From assembly GCA_964632365.1 (NCBI GenBank), contig CAZWDR010000047.1, forward strand, positions 1 through 21,437: 21,437 nt of DNA. Reading direction: 5' to 3'. Shown piece by piece: positions 1 through 8,828 of the stretch. The position numbers and the translations under genes were made by a program. Numbering within the stretch: position 1 is the first letter of the stretch; each line of letters opens with the position of its first letter. Source of the DNA: ZC4RG30 sp964632365. GTDB taxonomy: Bacteria; Pseudomonadota; Gammaproteobacteria; Steroidobacterales; Steroidobacteraceae. Under the pieces are notes generated by a model. It ran no database searches, was not told the DNA's origin, and saw only the letters and a list, made by a program, of their open reading frames with translations.

Positions 1-106
1 GCGCGTGCGTGTCGAACAGCCGCATGCCCGAGGGCGCGGCGGCGAACGCGCGCGGCAGCGCAGTGGCCGCGATCGTCGAGGCGAGGAATGTGCGACGTTT
101 CATCAT
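1..106 (-). CDS. 5' end of a Tat-exported protein, probably amidohydrolase-like (partial)
   Basis: Only the first 35 codons of this leftward gene are in the window. The peptide opens MMKRRTFLASTIAATALPRA, a twin-arginine (KRRTFLA) followed by a short hydrophobic stretch and an AFA-A type cleavage site, so I read it as a Tat signal. The mature start contains RLFDTHA at the window edge. A metal-ligand DTHAH or DTHVH motif just after the signal is typical of amidohydrolase-fold (TIM-barrel) enzymes, but only DTHA is visible, so the family is an inference. An AGGAG ribosome-binding site (complement of 113-117) lies 6 nt before the ATG at 106; a second ATG follows at 103. The gene diverges from the SMP-30-type gene at 448, which suggests a shared catabolic role. 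Confidence 0.75.
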   Translation of the reverse strand, partial: MMKRRTFLASTIAATALPRAFAAAPSGMRLFDTHA

Positions 107-447
107 GGCGGGCTCCTGGCGTGCGGATCGGGAGGATCTTTGATTGCACTATCCCGGCAGGCCATTGCGCGCGTCTTGACTGCGCCGGCGTATCGCGTTG
201 CCGCCACCGTTGACTGGACCGGAGCGCGGAATTGACAGTTTGGAGCGCGACCTTCCAGGCATTACGCTGCGGCTTCCCGTGGATGGTCTTGCGGCGTTGG
301 CCGCAACCCGACGCAACTTTTCACATCGCGGGCTGGAAGGGTGGCCGGGCGATGCAACCCAGTCCCCCGGGGTGATCCGACGGCCACCTTCCAGCCCGCT
401 GTGTCCAGCCATCATGACGCCTGCGCCGCGGGCATGAGGACGACCTG
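107..447. other. Divergent intergenic region, no gene seen
   Basis: This 341-bp gap separates two divergently transcribed exported-enzyme genes. It holds three TTGAC-type hexamers on the + strand (TTGACT at 176 and 210, TTGACA at 232). None has a good -10 at normal spacing, so I cannot place a promoter. The right half contains a long inverted repeat (listed separately). Short ORFs here lack ribosome-binding sites and recognisable products. A GAGGA ribosome-binding site for the gene at 448 sits at 436-440. Confidence 0.6.
328..399. repeat. Long inverted repeat (about 19-bp arms)
   Basis: The left arm at 328-347 and the right arm at 381-399 are reverse complements except for one extra G in the left arm. 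The spacer of 33 nt contains the self-complementary CCCCGGGG at 365-372. The structure ends 48 nt before the start codon at 448 and has no T-tract, so it is not a typical intrinsic terminator. It could be a cis-regulatory hairpin in the leader of the downstream gene or a dispersed REP-like element. Confidence 0.7.
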
Positions 448-1431
448 ATGAACAAGACCACACGGCCCTCGCGTCTGCGCTGGTCGTTGCTGATGCTGGC
501 GTGCGGATGGGGCGTGGTGCTCCATGCCGGTGAGGCGCCGGCACCGTCACCGACGCCCGCCATCGACGGCGTCGTGAGGGCCGGCACCCCGGTGCAACTG
601 GTGAAGGAAGGCTACGAAGCGGTGGAAGGCCCGCTGCGCGACACCGACGGCGGACTGCTGTTCACGAACAACCAGGCCGGTCACGTCATCCGCATCGCGC
701 CCGACGGCACGCTGTCGAACTGGCTTGAGGCGCCGCTCGGCGCCAACGCGCTGACGCGCACGACGAAGGGCGAGATCGCCGCCACGCTGCAGAAGTCGCT
801 GGCCATCGGCATCCTGCAGCCCGGTGCCGCGCCACGCATCCTGGCGGATGGCTTCGAGGGAAAGCCCTTCAACCGGCCCAATGACCTGGTGGCCGATGCG
901 CGCGGCAACATCTATTTCAGCGATACCGTACCGTTGGGATTCACCGGCGAGCCGTCGCTGCCCTCGGCGCTGTACCAGATCTCCGGCGATGGGCGGGTGG
1001 TGCGCATCGCCACCGACATCGCCCGCCCCAACGGGGTCGCGCTGAGTCCTGATGAGCGCACGCTGTATGTGGCGGACACGGCGGGCGAATACGTGCTGGC
1101 TTATGCGCTCGACGCGCGTGGCACACCCGGTGCGCGCCGGCCGTTTGCACGCCTCGCGCTGCCGCCCGCGCGCGGCGGTGCCCCGGCGTCGACGGCCGGC
1201 GGCGCTGACGGGCTGGCCGTGGACCACGCGGGGCGGCTGTATGTCGCCAGCACTGCGGGTGTGCAGGTGTTCTCTGCGCAGGGGGCGCCGCTGGGCGTCA
1301 TCGCGCTGCCGCGCCAGCCGCAGAATCTCGCCTTCGCGGGCCCCGACCGGTCGGAGCTCTACGTGGTCGGCCGCGGCGCGGTGTATCGCATCGCGACACT
1401 GACGCGGGGCCCTGAACGCGCCGGCAAGTAG
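448..1431 (+). CDS. Secreted SMP-30/gluconolactonase/LRE-family protein
   Basis: The 327-residue product starts with a basic N-terminus and a hydrophobic segment (about residues 12-27, likely cut after LHA), so it should be periplasmic. The rest is a six-bladed beta-propeller of the SMP-30/gluconolactonase type, which hydrolyses sugar or other lactones with one divalent metal. Candidate metal and substrate residues by pattern are E60 (VEGPL), N145 (RPNDL), N195 (RPNGVALS) and D254 (ADGLAVD). Repeats such as GNIYFSDT, RTLYVADT and GRLYVAST mark successive blades. The start is supported by GAGGA 7 nt upstream. Its neighbour across the divergent gap is a Tat-exported probable amidohydrolase. The true substrate cannot be read from sequence, and strictosidine-synthase-like or other propeller hydrolase activity remains possible. 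Confidence 0.85.
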   Translation: MNKTTRPSRLRWSLLMLACGWGVVLHAGEAPAPSPTPAIDGVVRAGTPVQLVKEGYEAVEGPLRDTDGGLLFTNNQAGHVIRIAPDGTLSNWLEAPLGANALTRTTKGEIAATLQKSLAIGILQPGAAPRILADGFEGKPFNRPNDLVADARGNIYFSDTVPLGFTGEPSLPSALYQISGDGRVVRIATDIARPNGVALSPDERTLYVADTAGEYVLAYALDARGTPGARRPFARLALPPARGGAPASTAGGADGLAVDHAGRLYVASTAGVQVFSAQGAPLGVIALPRQPQNLAFAGPDRSELYVVGRGAVYRIATLTRGPERAGK

Positions 1432-1437
1432 CGCGCG

Positions 1438-1440
<3 letters not shown>
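1429..1440. repeat. Perfect 12-bp palindrome made of two opposed stop codons
   Basis: TAGCGCGCGCTA reads the same on both strands. Its left TAG is the stop of the SMP-30-type gene and its right CTA is the stop of pilR on the other strand, leaving only 6 bp between the convergent genes. There is no T-tract on either side and no other terminator is visible here. Confidence 0.9.
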
Positions 1441-2823
<1,383 letters not shown>

Positions 2824-2840
2824 CTGCGCCGGATGTTAAA

Positions 2841-4478
2841 TCATTCTTCCCAGCGGCCGGGGTCGGTGAAAACCAGCCGGAACAGGCTGCCGCCACCGGG
2901 GCGCGCCTCGTGCAGCAGCGTCGCGCCATTGGATTGCGCCAGCTCGCGCGCGAGGAACAGTCCCAGGCCTGTGCCGCGCACCGCGCGCGTGAAGAACGGC
3001 TCGAAGACGCGCTCCTCGTCTTCCGCGGCGATGCCGGGTCCGCGATCGGCCACCTCGACATAGGGCCGCCCGGTGCTGGCGATGCGGCCATAGCGCAGTT
3101 CCACCGGTTCGCCCCCCGGCGGGCGGCCGTGCGTGATCGCGTTCTGGCACAGGTTCCACATGATCTGGTGTAGCTGCGTGGGGTCGACGCTCACCGGCAC
3201 CGGCCGGCCGTCTTCGGACGACACGGCGATGCGGATGGCGTCGGTGCTCACCTGCAGCGTCGCGCAGAAACCGGCCCAGAACTCCGCGAGCCAGCGCCCG
3301 AGGTCCAGCCGCTGCGGACGGCGGATGCCGCGTCGTGACAGCTCGAGCACGCTCTCGACGATGTGGCTGACGCGCTCGGCGTTGTCGCGGATGATCTGGG
3401 TCAGCCGCTGGTCCTCCGCCGGCAGTTGCGGGGACTCGGCCAGCAGCTGGCTGGCGTGGCTCATCGCGCCGATCGGCGTGCGGATCTCGTGCGCGATGCT
3501 GGCCGACAGGCGCCCCAGTGCGGCCAGCTTCGACTGCTGGATCTTCTCGGCCACGACGCTGGTGTCCTCGAGGAACACCAGCACCGGACCCGGGCGACTG
3601 GTGCCCAGGTGCGCGAAGTGCGGCCGGATCAGCCGCGAGCCGTCGGCGGCGGTGAAGGTCCCCACCTCCTGCGCGTCGCCATGCTGGCGCCACGCGGACA
3701 GCAGGTAGAGCAGGCGCGGCGAGCATTCGCCCAGCAGCGCATCGGGCCAGGCATTGGTGTTGCCGAGGATGCCGGCGGCCGGCTCGTTGATCAGGCGGAT
3801 GCGGTCCGCCTCATCGACCACCAGGATGCTCTCGCGCAGGCGCTGCACGATGTACTGCGACAGCTGCGCGAGGTTCGCGAGGTCCAGCTCCTGCTTGCGG
3901 ACCAGCGCCTCGCTCTGGATCAGGCGGTTCGCCAGTGGCCGCACCAGCAATGCCGCGAGGAAGATCACGATGCCCAGCACCGCCGCGCTCACGTAGCCGC
4001 CCTCGGCGATGCTCGGGGTGACGTCGCGCGCGATCTGCTGCACGAGGATGGCCACCGTTGCGGTGGCCGCCATGAACAGCGCGTCGCGGTTGCCGGTGAG
4101 CAGCGCCATCGAGCCCACCGGCAGCAGCAGCAGGATGCCGAGTCCGCCGGCCACGCCGCTGGTGGACCACAGGATGAAGGCGATGGCCACCGAATCGGTC
4201 AAGGCATGCGTGAATGCGAGCAGCCGCAGCCCGACGAAGGGCAGGTGGCGCAGCGCGATCAGGCCGATGCCGGCGAAGAAATAGGCCGCGCAGATGATCG
4301 ACAATGCAGCGGGGTGATCGATGGAGAAGATTTCCCGCATCGAATCGCTCTGTGCGCACGCGAACAGCCCGCCCGCCACCAGCAGGCGGTAGATGTTGAC
4401 CAGACCGATGACGCGCCAGGCGAGGTCCGATGGCGCGCCCTCGCCGGGACGAACGGGATTGCGGGCATTGAAGCGCAT
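2841..4478 (-). CDS. pilS: Membrane sensor histidine kinase PilS
   Basis: With the start at 4478 the protein is 545 residues. The N-terminal third has about six hydrophobic segments (near residues 29-43, 59-78, 83-105, 108-126, 135-150 and 163-182), as in PilS. A PAS-like linker (about 205-310) precedes the H-box SIAHEIRTPIG with phospho-acceptor H330. The ATPase part shows N446 in the N-box (WNLCQNAITHG), DRGPG (478-482) and GTGLGL (502-507). The reading frame stays open to 4748, but that extension would cross the sucC start and has no membrane-protein character, so I chose MRFNARNP. No strong ribosome-binding site is visible. A TTGACT -35-like hexamer lies on this strand at 4520-4515, with only a poor -10 behind it. 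Confidence 0.9.
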   Translation of the reverse strand: MRFNARNPVRPGEGAPSDLAWRVIGLVNIYRLLVAGGLFACAQSDSMREIFSIDHPAALSIICAAYFFAGIGLIALRHLPFVGLRLLAFTHALTDSVAIAFILWSTSGVAGGLGILLLLPVGSMALLTGNRDALFMAATATVAILVQQIARDVTPSIAEGGYVSAAVLGIVIFLAALLVRPLANRLIQSEALVRKQELDLANLAQLSQYIVQRLRESILVVDEADRIRLINEPAAGILGNTNAWPDALLGECSPRLLYLLSAWRQHGDAQEVGTFTAADGSRLIRPHFAHLGTSRPGPVLVFLEDTSVVAEKIQQSKLAALGRLSASIAHEIRTPIGAMSHASQLLAESPQLPAEDQRLTQIIRDNAERVSHIVESVLELSRRGIRRPQRLDLGRWLAEFWAGFCATLQVSTDAIRIAVSSEDGRPVPVSVDPTQLHQIMWNLCQNAITHGRPPGGEPVELRYGRIASTGRPYVEVADRGPGIAAEDEERVFEPFFTRAVRGTGLGLFLARELAQSNGATLLHEARPGGGSLFRLVFTDPGRWEE

Positions 4479-4500
4479 CGCGTGCGCGAGCCTAGCATCA

Positions 4501-4519
4501 TGACTGGCGGGAACAGTCA
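4501..4519. promoter_or_regulatory. Operator-like dyad between pilS and sucC
   Basis: TGACTG at 4501-4506 and CAGTCA at 4514-4519 are perfect reverse complements separated by 7 nt, the shape of a helix-turn-helix dimer site. The dyad overlaps the TTGACT -35-like hexamer on the pilS strand and lies 15 nt upstream of the candidate sucC -35. No regulator is identified. A 6-bp dyad can arise by chance, so this is tentative. Confidence 0.45.
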
Positions 4520-4534
4520 ATCTGCTTCTCAACT

Positions 4535-4564
4535 GTGACCCGACACGGGTTTTCCATCTAGAAT
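4535..4564 (+). promoter_or_regulatory. Candidate sigma-70 promoter for sucC-sucD-nadE
   Basis: GTGACC (4535-4540) and TAGAAT (4559-4564) are spaced 18 nt apart and match the -35 and -10 consensus at four and five positions. The TSS would fall near 4571, giving a leader of about 28 nt before the sucC ATG at 4599. The gap is otherwise unusually AT-containing for this window. Confidence 0.5.
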
Positions 4565-4598
4565 GGCAGGCTCCATTCGCCGACTGATGCCCCATGAC

Positions 4599-5765
4599 AT
4601 GAACCTGCACGAATACCAGTCGAAGAAGATCTTCGCCGAATACGGCATCCCGGTTCCCACCGGCCATGTGGCCGCAAGCGCCGATGAGGCCGCCACCGCG
4701 GCCCGCAAGCTCGGCGGTCCGGTCTGGGTGGTGAAAGCCCAGGTGCACGCCGGTGGGCGCGGCAAGGCCGGCGGCGTCAAGGTGGTGCGCTCCATCGATG
4801 CCGTGCGCGAGGCCACCACCGGCATGCTCGGCCAGCGACTGGTCACCAAGCAGACGGGTGCCGAAGGCCTGCCCATCGGCAAGGTCTATGTGGAGTCCGG
4901 CTCCGCCATCGAGCGCGAGATCTACCTGAGCCTCACCCTCGATCGCGACAAGAGCCGCATCGCCGTGGTGGCATCGGCCGCCGGCGGCATGGACATCGAG
5001 ACCGTCGCCGAAGAATCACCCGAGAAGATCCTCAGCGTCGCCATCCACCCGGCGGTGGGGCTCGAGGCCTACCAGGCGCGCGAGCTGGCCTTCGGCCTCG
5101 GGTTCAGCGGCAAGCAGATCGGCGAGTTCACCGCCATCCTCAAGGCGCTCTACAAGCTCTATGTCGAGCAGGACGCCAGCCTGGTCGAGGTCAATCCACT
5201 GATCGTCACGAATGACGGCTCGCTGGTGGCCCTCGACGCGAAGATCGGCATCGATCCGAATGCGCTGTTCCGCCACCCCGAGCTTGCGGAGCTGCGCGAC
5301 ATCTCGCAGGAAGACCCCATCGAGGCGCGCGCTGCGGAGCACGACCTCAACTATGTCTCGCTCGACGGCGACATCGCCTGCATGGTCAACGGCGCCGGGC
5401 TTGCGATGGCCACGATGGACATCATCAAGTTGCACGGTGGCCAGCCGGCCAACTTCCTCGACGTGGGCGGCGGTGCCACCGTCGAGCGCGTCACGGCGGC
5501 CTTCGAGCTGATCCTGTCGAACCCGAAGGTGCGCGCGATCCTGGTCAACATCTTTGGCGGCATCGTCCGCTGCGACGTGATCGCCGAGGGCATCATGGTC
5601 GCGGTGAAGAAGGTCGGCGTGAAGGTGCCGGTGGTGGTGCGCCTCGAGGGCACCAACGCGAAGCAGGCGCGCGAGATGCTGGCGGGCAGCGGCCTGGCCG
5701 TGCAGCCCGCCGAAAGCCTCACCGACGCGGCGCTGAAGGCCGTCGCGGCCGCCAGTGCCCGCTGA
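4599..5765 (+). CDS. sucC: Succinyl-CoA ligase (ADP/GDP-forming) beta subunit
   Basis: SucC pairs with SucD to convert succinyl-CoA to succinate with substrate-level phosphorylation in the cytosolic TCA cycle. Starting at MNLHEYQSKKIF the protein is 388 residues, the same length as E. coli SucC. An in-frame ATG at 4563 would add 12 residues with no family support. The N-terminal ATP-grasp domain shows K46 and the glycine-rich GGRGKAGGVK stretch (52-61). The metal-site motif LVEVNPLIV follows later. The C-terminal ligase domain has NIFGGIVRCDVIAEGI. No strong ribosome-binding site is visible before the ATG. It is the first gene of an apparent sucC-sucD-nadE operon. Confidence 0.96.
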   Translation: MNLHEYQSKKIFAEYGIPVPTGHVAASADEAATAARKLGGPVWVVKAQVHAGGRGKAGGVKVVRSIDAVREATTGMLGQRLVTKQTGAEGLPIGKVYVESGSAIEREIYLSLTLDRDKSRIAVVASAAGGMDIETVAEESPEKILSVAIHPAVGLEAYQARELAFGLGFSGKQIGEFTAILKALYKLYVEQDASLVEVNPLIVTNDGSLVALDAKIGIDPNALFRHPELAELRDISQEDPIEARAAEHDLNYVSLDGDIACMVNGAGLAMATMDIIKLHGGQPANFLDVGGGATVERVTAAFELILSNPKVRAILVNIFGGIVRCDVIAEGIMVAVKKVGVKVPVVVRLEGTNAKQAREMLAGSGLAVQPAESLTDAALKAVAAASAR

Positions 5766-5786
5766 TCCAATCCAAGGCGACAATCC

Positions 5787-7130
5787 ATGAGCATCCTCGT
5801 CAACAAGCGCAGCCGGGTCATCGTGCAGGGATTCACGGGCAAACAGGGCACCTTCCATGCCCAGCAGTGCATTGCCTATGGAACCCGCGTGGTGGGCGGC
5901 GTGACCCCCGGCCGCGGCGGCAGCCAGCATCTCGACCTGCCGGTGTTCGACACCGTGCACCAGGCGGTGGCCGCAACTTCTGCCACGGTCAGCATGATCT
6001 ATGTGCCGGCGGCATTCGCCGCCGATGCCATCCTCGAGGCCGCCGATGCGGGCATCGAGCTGGTGGTCTGCATCACCGAGGGCATCCCGGTCAATGACAT
6101 GATCCGCGTGAAGGCCGCGCTGGCCGGCAAGCCCACGCGCCTGATCGGTCCGAACTGCCCCGGCATCATCACGCCCGACGAATGCAAGATCGGCATCATG
6201 CCGGGCTTCATCCACCAGAAGGGCTGCGTGGGCATCGTGTCGCGATCCGGCACCCTGACCTATGAGGCCGTGCACCAGACCACGCGCGTGGGCCTGGGGC
6301 AGAGCACCTGTGTGGGCATCGGTGGCGATCCGGTGCGGGGACTGAACTTCATCGACGTGATCGAACTGTTCGAACGCGATCCCCAGACCGAAGGCATCGT
6401 GATGGTGGGCGAGATCGGGGGCGGCGACGAAGAAGCCGCCGCCGCGCACATCGCGCGCTTCGTCACGAAGCCGGTGGTGGCCTACATCGCCGGCGTCACG
6501 GCGCCGCCGGGCAAGCGCATGGGCCATGCCGGCGCGGTGATCGCCGGCGGCAAGGGCACCGCGGCCGACAAGTTCCGTGCGCTGGAAGAAGCCGGTGTGC
6601 GCACCGTGAAGAGCGCCGCCGAACTGGGCGAGGCGATGGCGCAGATGCTGGGTGAACACCGGCGTTCACGCGTGTCGGCGGCAGCGATCGCCGAGCGTCC
6701 CGCGACCATGCGCGTGGCGTTCACGCCAGAGGCTCATCCGGATGGACGCAAGGCGTCCGCGAAGTCCGGCAAGCCGGCGGCGCGGCGCGCGGCGGCGAAG
6801 TCGTCCGCCAAGGGCAGGCCGGCGCCGGCCCGCAAGGGCGCGCCGGCGAAGCAGCGGGCCGGCAAGAAATCCGCCGGCAAGGCGTCCTCCGCCAAGGCGT
6901 CGGCTGGCCGGACGTCCGCCAGGAAAAATTCCGACCGCGGCACGCCCGCCGGGAAAACCTCCCCGGCGAGGAAATCCGCGGCGAAGAACTCCGCTGCGAA
7001 GAAGCCTGCGGCGAAGAGATCCGCCGCCAGCAAGACGGTCGCGAAAGTACGTGCCGGCGCCAGCGCGCGCCGCGCGACGGCTGCGAAGCGCGGTGGCTCG
7101 CGCGCGACGCGCCCGGCGCGCAAGAAGTAA
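5787..7130 (+). CDS. sucD: Succinyl-CoA ligase alpha subunit with a histone H1-like C-terminal tail
   Basis: Residues 1-290 are a complete SucD: CoA-binding Rossmann region (VIVQGFTGKQGTFH), GPNCPGIITP (121-130), SRSGTLTYE (152-160) and the phosphohistidine H247 in GKRMGHAGAVIAGG. E. coli SucD ends near this point at 289 residues. Here the frame continues to 447. The extra part is dominated by Ala, Lys, Arg, Ser, Pro and Gly; from residue 319 on I count about 41 Lys/Arg and 2 Asp/Glu in 129 residues, with SAAK-type pentads. Nearly all third codon positions in the tail are G or C, which supports real translation. The tail resembles bacterial histone H1/AlgP-like domains and should be disordered and nucleic-acid- or polyanion-binding; that function is inferred. 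AAGGCGA at 5774-5780 is a good ribosome-binding site 21 nt after the sucC stop. Confidence 0.95.
   Translation: MSILVNKRSRVIVQGFTGKQGTFHAQQCIAYGTRVVGGVTPGRGGSQHLDLPVFDTVHQAVAATSATVSMIYVPAAFAADAILEAADAGIELVVCITEGIPVNDMIRVKAALAGKPTRLIGPNCPGIITPDECKIGIMPGFIHQKGCVGIVSRSGTLTYEAVHQTTRVGLGQSTCVGIGGDPVRGLNFIDVIELFERDPQTEGIVMVGEIGGGDEEAAAAHIARFVTKPVVAYIAGVTAPPGKRMGHAGAVIAGGKGTAADKFRALEEAGVRTVKSAAELGEAMAQMLGEHRRSRVSAAAIAERPATMRVAFTPEAHPDGRKASAKSGKPAARRAAAKSSAKGRPAPARKGAPAKQRAGKKSAGKASSAKASAGRTSARKNSDRGTPAGKTSPARKSAAKNSAAKKPAAKRSAASKTVAKVRAGASARRATAAKRGGSRATRPARKK
6975..7034 (+). repeat. 15-bp tandem repeat in the sucD tail
   Basis: Four imperfect units encode the pentads SAAKN, SAAKK, PAAKR and SAASK. 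The DNA units look like TCCGCGGCGAAGAAC with changes mostly at third positions and in the last codon. This periodicity is typical of histone H1/AlgP-like tails and is a plausible site of length variation by slippage. Confidence 0.75.
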
Positions 7131-7139
7131 TCGACGCAC

Positions 7140-8828
7140 ATGTCCCTTGGGCCCTGTATCGCGCTGGCCCAGCTCAACCTGCTCGTCGGCGACGTGCAGG
7201 GCAACGCGCAGCGCGTGCGTGACACGGCGCGCGAGGCACGCCGTGCCGGCGCCGACCTCGTGGTCTTCCCGGAGCTGACGCTCAGCGGCTATCCGCCTGA
7301 AGACCTGCTGTTCCACCGCGGCCTGCGCATCCAGGTGGAACAGGCGCTGGCCCAGCTGCGGCGCGAGGTGGATGACGCGGCCGGCGGGCTGCCGGCCATC
7401 CTCGTCGGCTATCCCGAATACGTGGGCAGCACCAGCCGTCCCATGATCTACAACGCGGCCAGCCTGATGGCCCCGGGGTGCGAGCCGGTCAACTGCCGCA
7501 AGATCATCCTGCCCAACTACCGCGTCTTCGACGAGAAGCGCTATTTCGCGCCCGGCGACGAGATGACGGTCACCGACTTCATGGGCCTGCGCCTGGGCCT
7601 TGCGATCTGCGAGGACATCTGGGAAGCCGGACCCTGCCTGGGTGCCCGCTCCCGTGGCGCCGAGGCACTGCTGGTCCTCAACGCCTCGCCCTACGAGCAG
7701 CGCAAGCAGCGCACGCGCGAGGCGGTGCTGCGCGAGCGCATCGCGCAGAACGGCATTCCCGTGGCCTACGTGAACCTCGTCGGCGGCCAGGACGAGCTGG
7801 TGTTCGACGGCCGTTCGAGCGTGATGGATGCGCAGGGTCAGGTGAAGCTGCGTGCTGCGGCGTTCGAGGAAGCCGTGGTGTACCTGCAGGCCGGTCGCGA
7901 TGCCGCCGGCCAGGTGCGGCTGGAGCCGCGTGCCGACGATGCCATCCGTCCGGAACTCGCCGATGAGGAGAGCGTGTACGGCGCGCTGGTGCTCGGCGTA
8001 CGCGACTACGTGAACAAGCATGGTTTCCCCGGCGTCGTGATGGGCCTTTCCGGCGGCGTCGATTCCGCGCTGACGCTGGCCGTGGCCGTGGATGCACTCG
8101 GGCCGGCGCGCGTGCAGGTGGTGATGATGCCCTCGCGCTACACCAGCCAGATGAGCCGCGATGATGCCGAGGGGCAGGCCCGGACGCTGGGCGTGGCCTA
8201 CAGCGTGATCTCGATCGAGGCCATGTTCGACGCGACGCTCGCCGCGCTGGCCGAGCAGTTCGCGGGCCTGCCGCCGGATGCCACCGAGGAGAACATCCAG
8301 GCGCGCTGCCGCGGCGTGCTGCTGATGGCGATCTCGAACAAGACTGGCCGCATGCTGCTGACCACCGGCAACAAGAGCGAGATGGCCGTCGGCTACGCCA
8401 CGCTCTATGGCGACATGAACGGCGGCTTTGCGCCGATCAAGGACTGCAGCAAGCTGCTGGTCTATCGCCTCGCGCATTACCGCAACGCGCTGGCCGCGCG
8501 TCGAGGAGAGTTCGGCGGGCAGCTGCCGATTCCCGCGCGGGTGCTGGAGCGCGAACCCTCCGCCGAACTGCGTCCGGACCAGAAGGACACCGACTCGCTG
8601 CCGCCGTACGAGACGCTGGATGCGATCCTGGAGGCGTTCATCGAGGATGACCTCTCCGTGGACGAGATCGTCGCGCGCGGCTTCGATCGCAACGTGGTCG
8701 GCCGCGTGCTCGACATGGTCAAGCGCAATGAGTACAAGCGCCGCCAGGCGCCACCCGGCGTGCGTGTCAGCCGCCGTGCCTTCGGGCGCGACTGGCGCTA
8801 TCCGATCACCAGCGGCTACCGCCGCTAG
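7140..8828 (+). CDS. nadE: Glutamine-dependent NAD+ synthetase
   Basis: The enzyme makes NAD+ from nicotinic acid adenine dinucleotide, using ammonia released from glutamine. The 562-residue protein has the two-domain form. An N-terminal nitrilase-type glutaminase (1 to about 250) carries the probable triad E45 (FPELTLSGYPPEDLL), K121 (RKIILPNY) and C157 (AICEDIWEAG). A C-terminal synthetase carries the ATP pyrophosphatase loop SGGVDS (303-308) and TTGNKSEMAVGYATLYGDM. It starts 9 nt after the sucD stop with no ribosome-binding site in the gap, so translation is probably coupled to sucD or uses the AAGAAG at the sucD end. Its TAG stop overlaps the opposing receptor gene's stop. Confidence 0.95.
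   Translation: MSLGPCIALAQLNLLVGDVQGNAQRVRDTAREARRAGADLVVFPELTLSGYPPEDLLFHRGLRIQVEQALAQLRREVDDAAGGLPAILVGYPEYVGSTSRPMIYNAASLMAPGCEPVNCRKIILPNYRVFDEKRYFAPGDEMTVTDFMGLRLGLAICEDIWEAGPCLGARSRGAEALLVLNASPYEQRKQRTREAVLRERIAQNGIPVAYVNLVGGQDELVFDGRSSVMDAQGQVKLRAAAFEEAVVYLQAGRDAAGQVRLEPRADDAIRPELADEESVYGALVLGVRDYVNKHGFPGVVMGLSGGVDSALTLAVAVDALGPARVQVVMMPSRYTSQMSRDDAEGQARTLGVAYSVISIEAMFDATLAALAEQFAGLPPDATEENIQARCRGVLLMAISNKTGRMLLTTGNKSEMAVGYATLYGDMNGGFAPIKDCSKLLVYRLAHYRNALAARRGEFGGQLPIPARVLEREPSAELRPDQKDTDSLPPYETLDAILEAFIEDDLSVDEIVARGFDRNVVGRVLDMVKRNEYKRRQAPPGVRVSRRAFGRDWRYPITSGYRR

Noticed and set aside
198..437. Small + strand frame in the first intergenic gap
   Set aside because: It has no ribosome-binding site, crosses the inverted repeat, and gives an Arg/Pro-rich product typical of noncoding G+C-rich DNA.
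4479..4748. Longer pilS start
   Set aside because: The extra 90 codons cover the sucC promoter and coding start, and do not look like PilS.
5016..6659. 547-codon open frame on the minus strand
   Set aside because: It is antisense to sucC and sucD. Its His/Asp/Arg-rich product is the usual shadow of a G+C-rich gene.
6760..7127. Frameshift or spurious read-through as the cause of the sucD tail
   Set aside because: Third codon positions stay almost all G/C in this frame and the pentad repeat keeps phase, which indicates real coding. A sequencing error near codon 295 cannot be fully excluded.
6666..8477. 603-codon open frame on the minus strand
   Set aside because: It is antisense to nadE and the sucD tail, with low-complexity composition and no family match that I can see.
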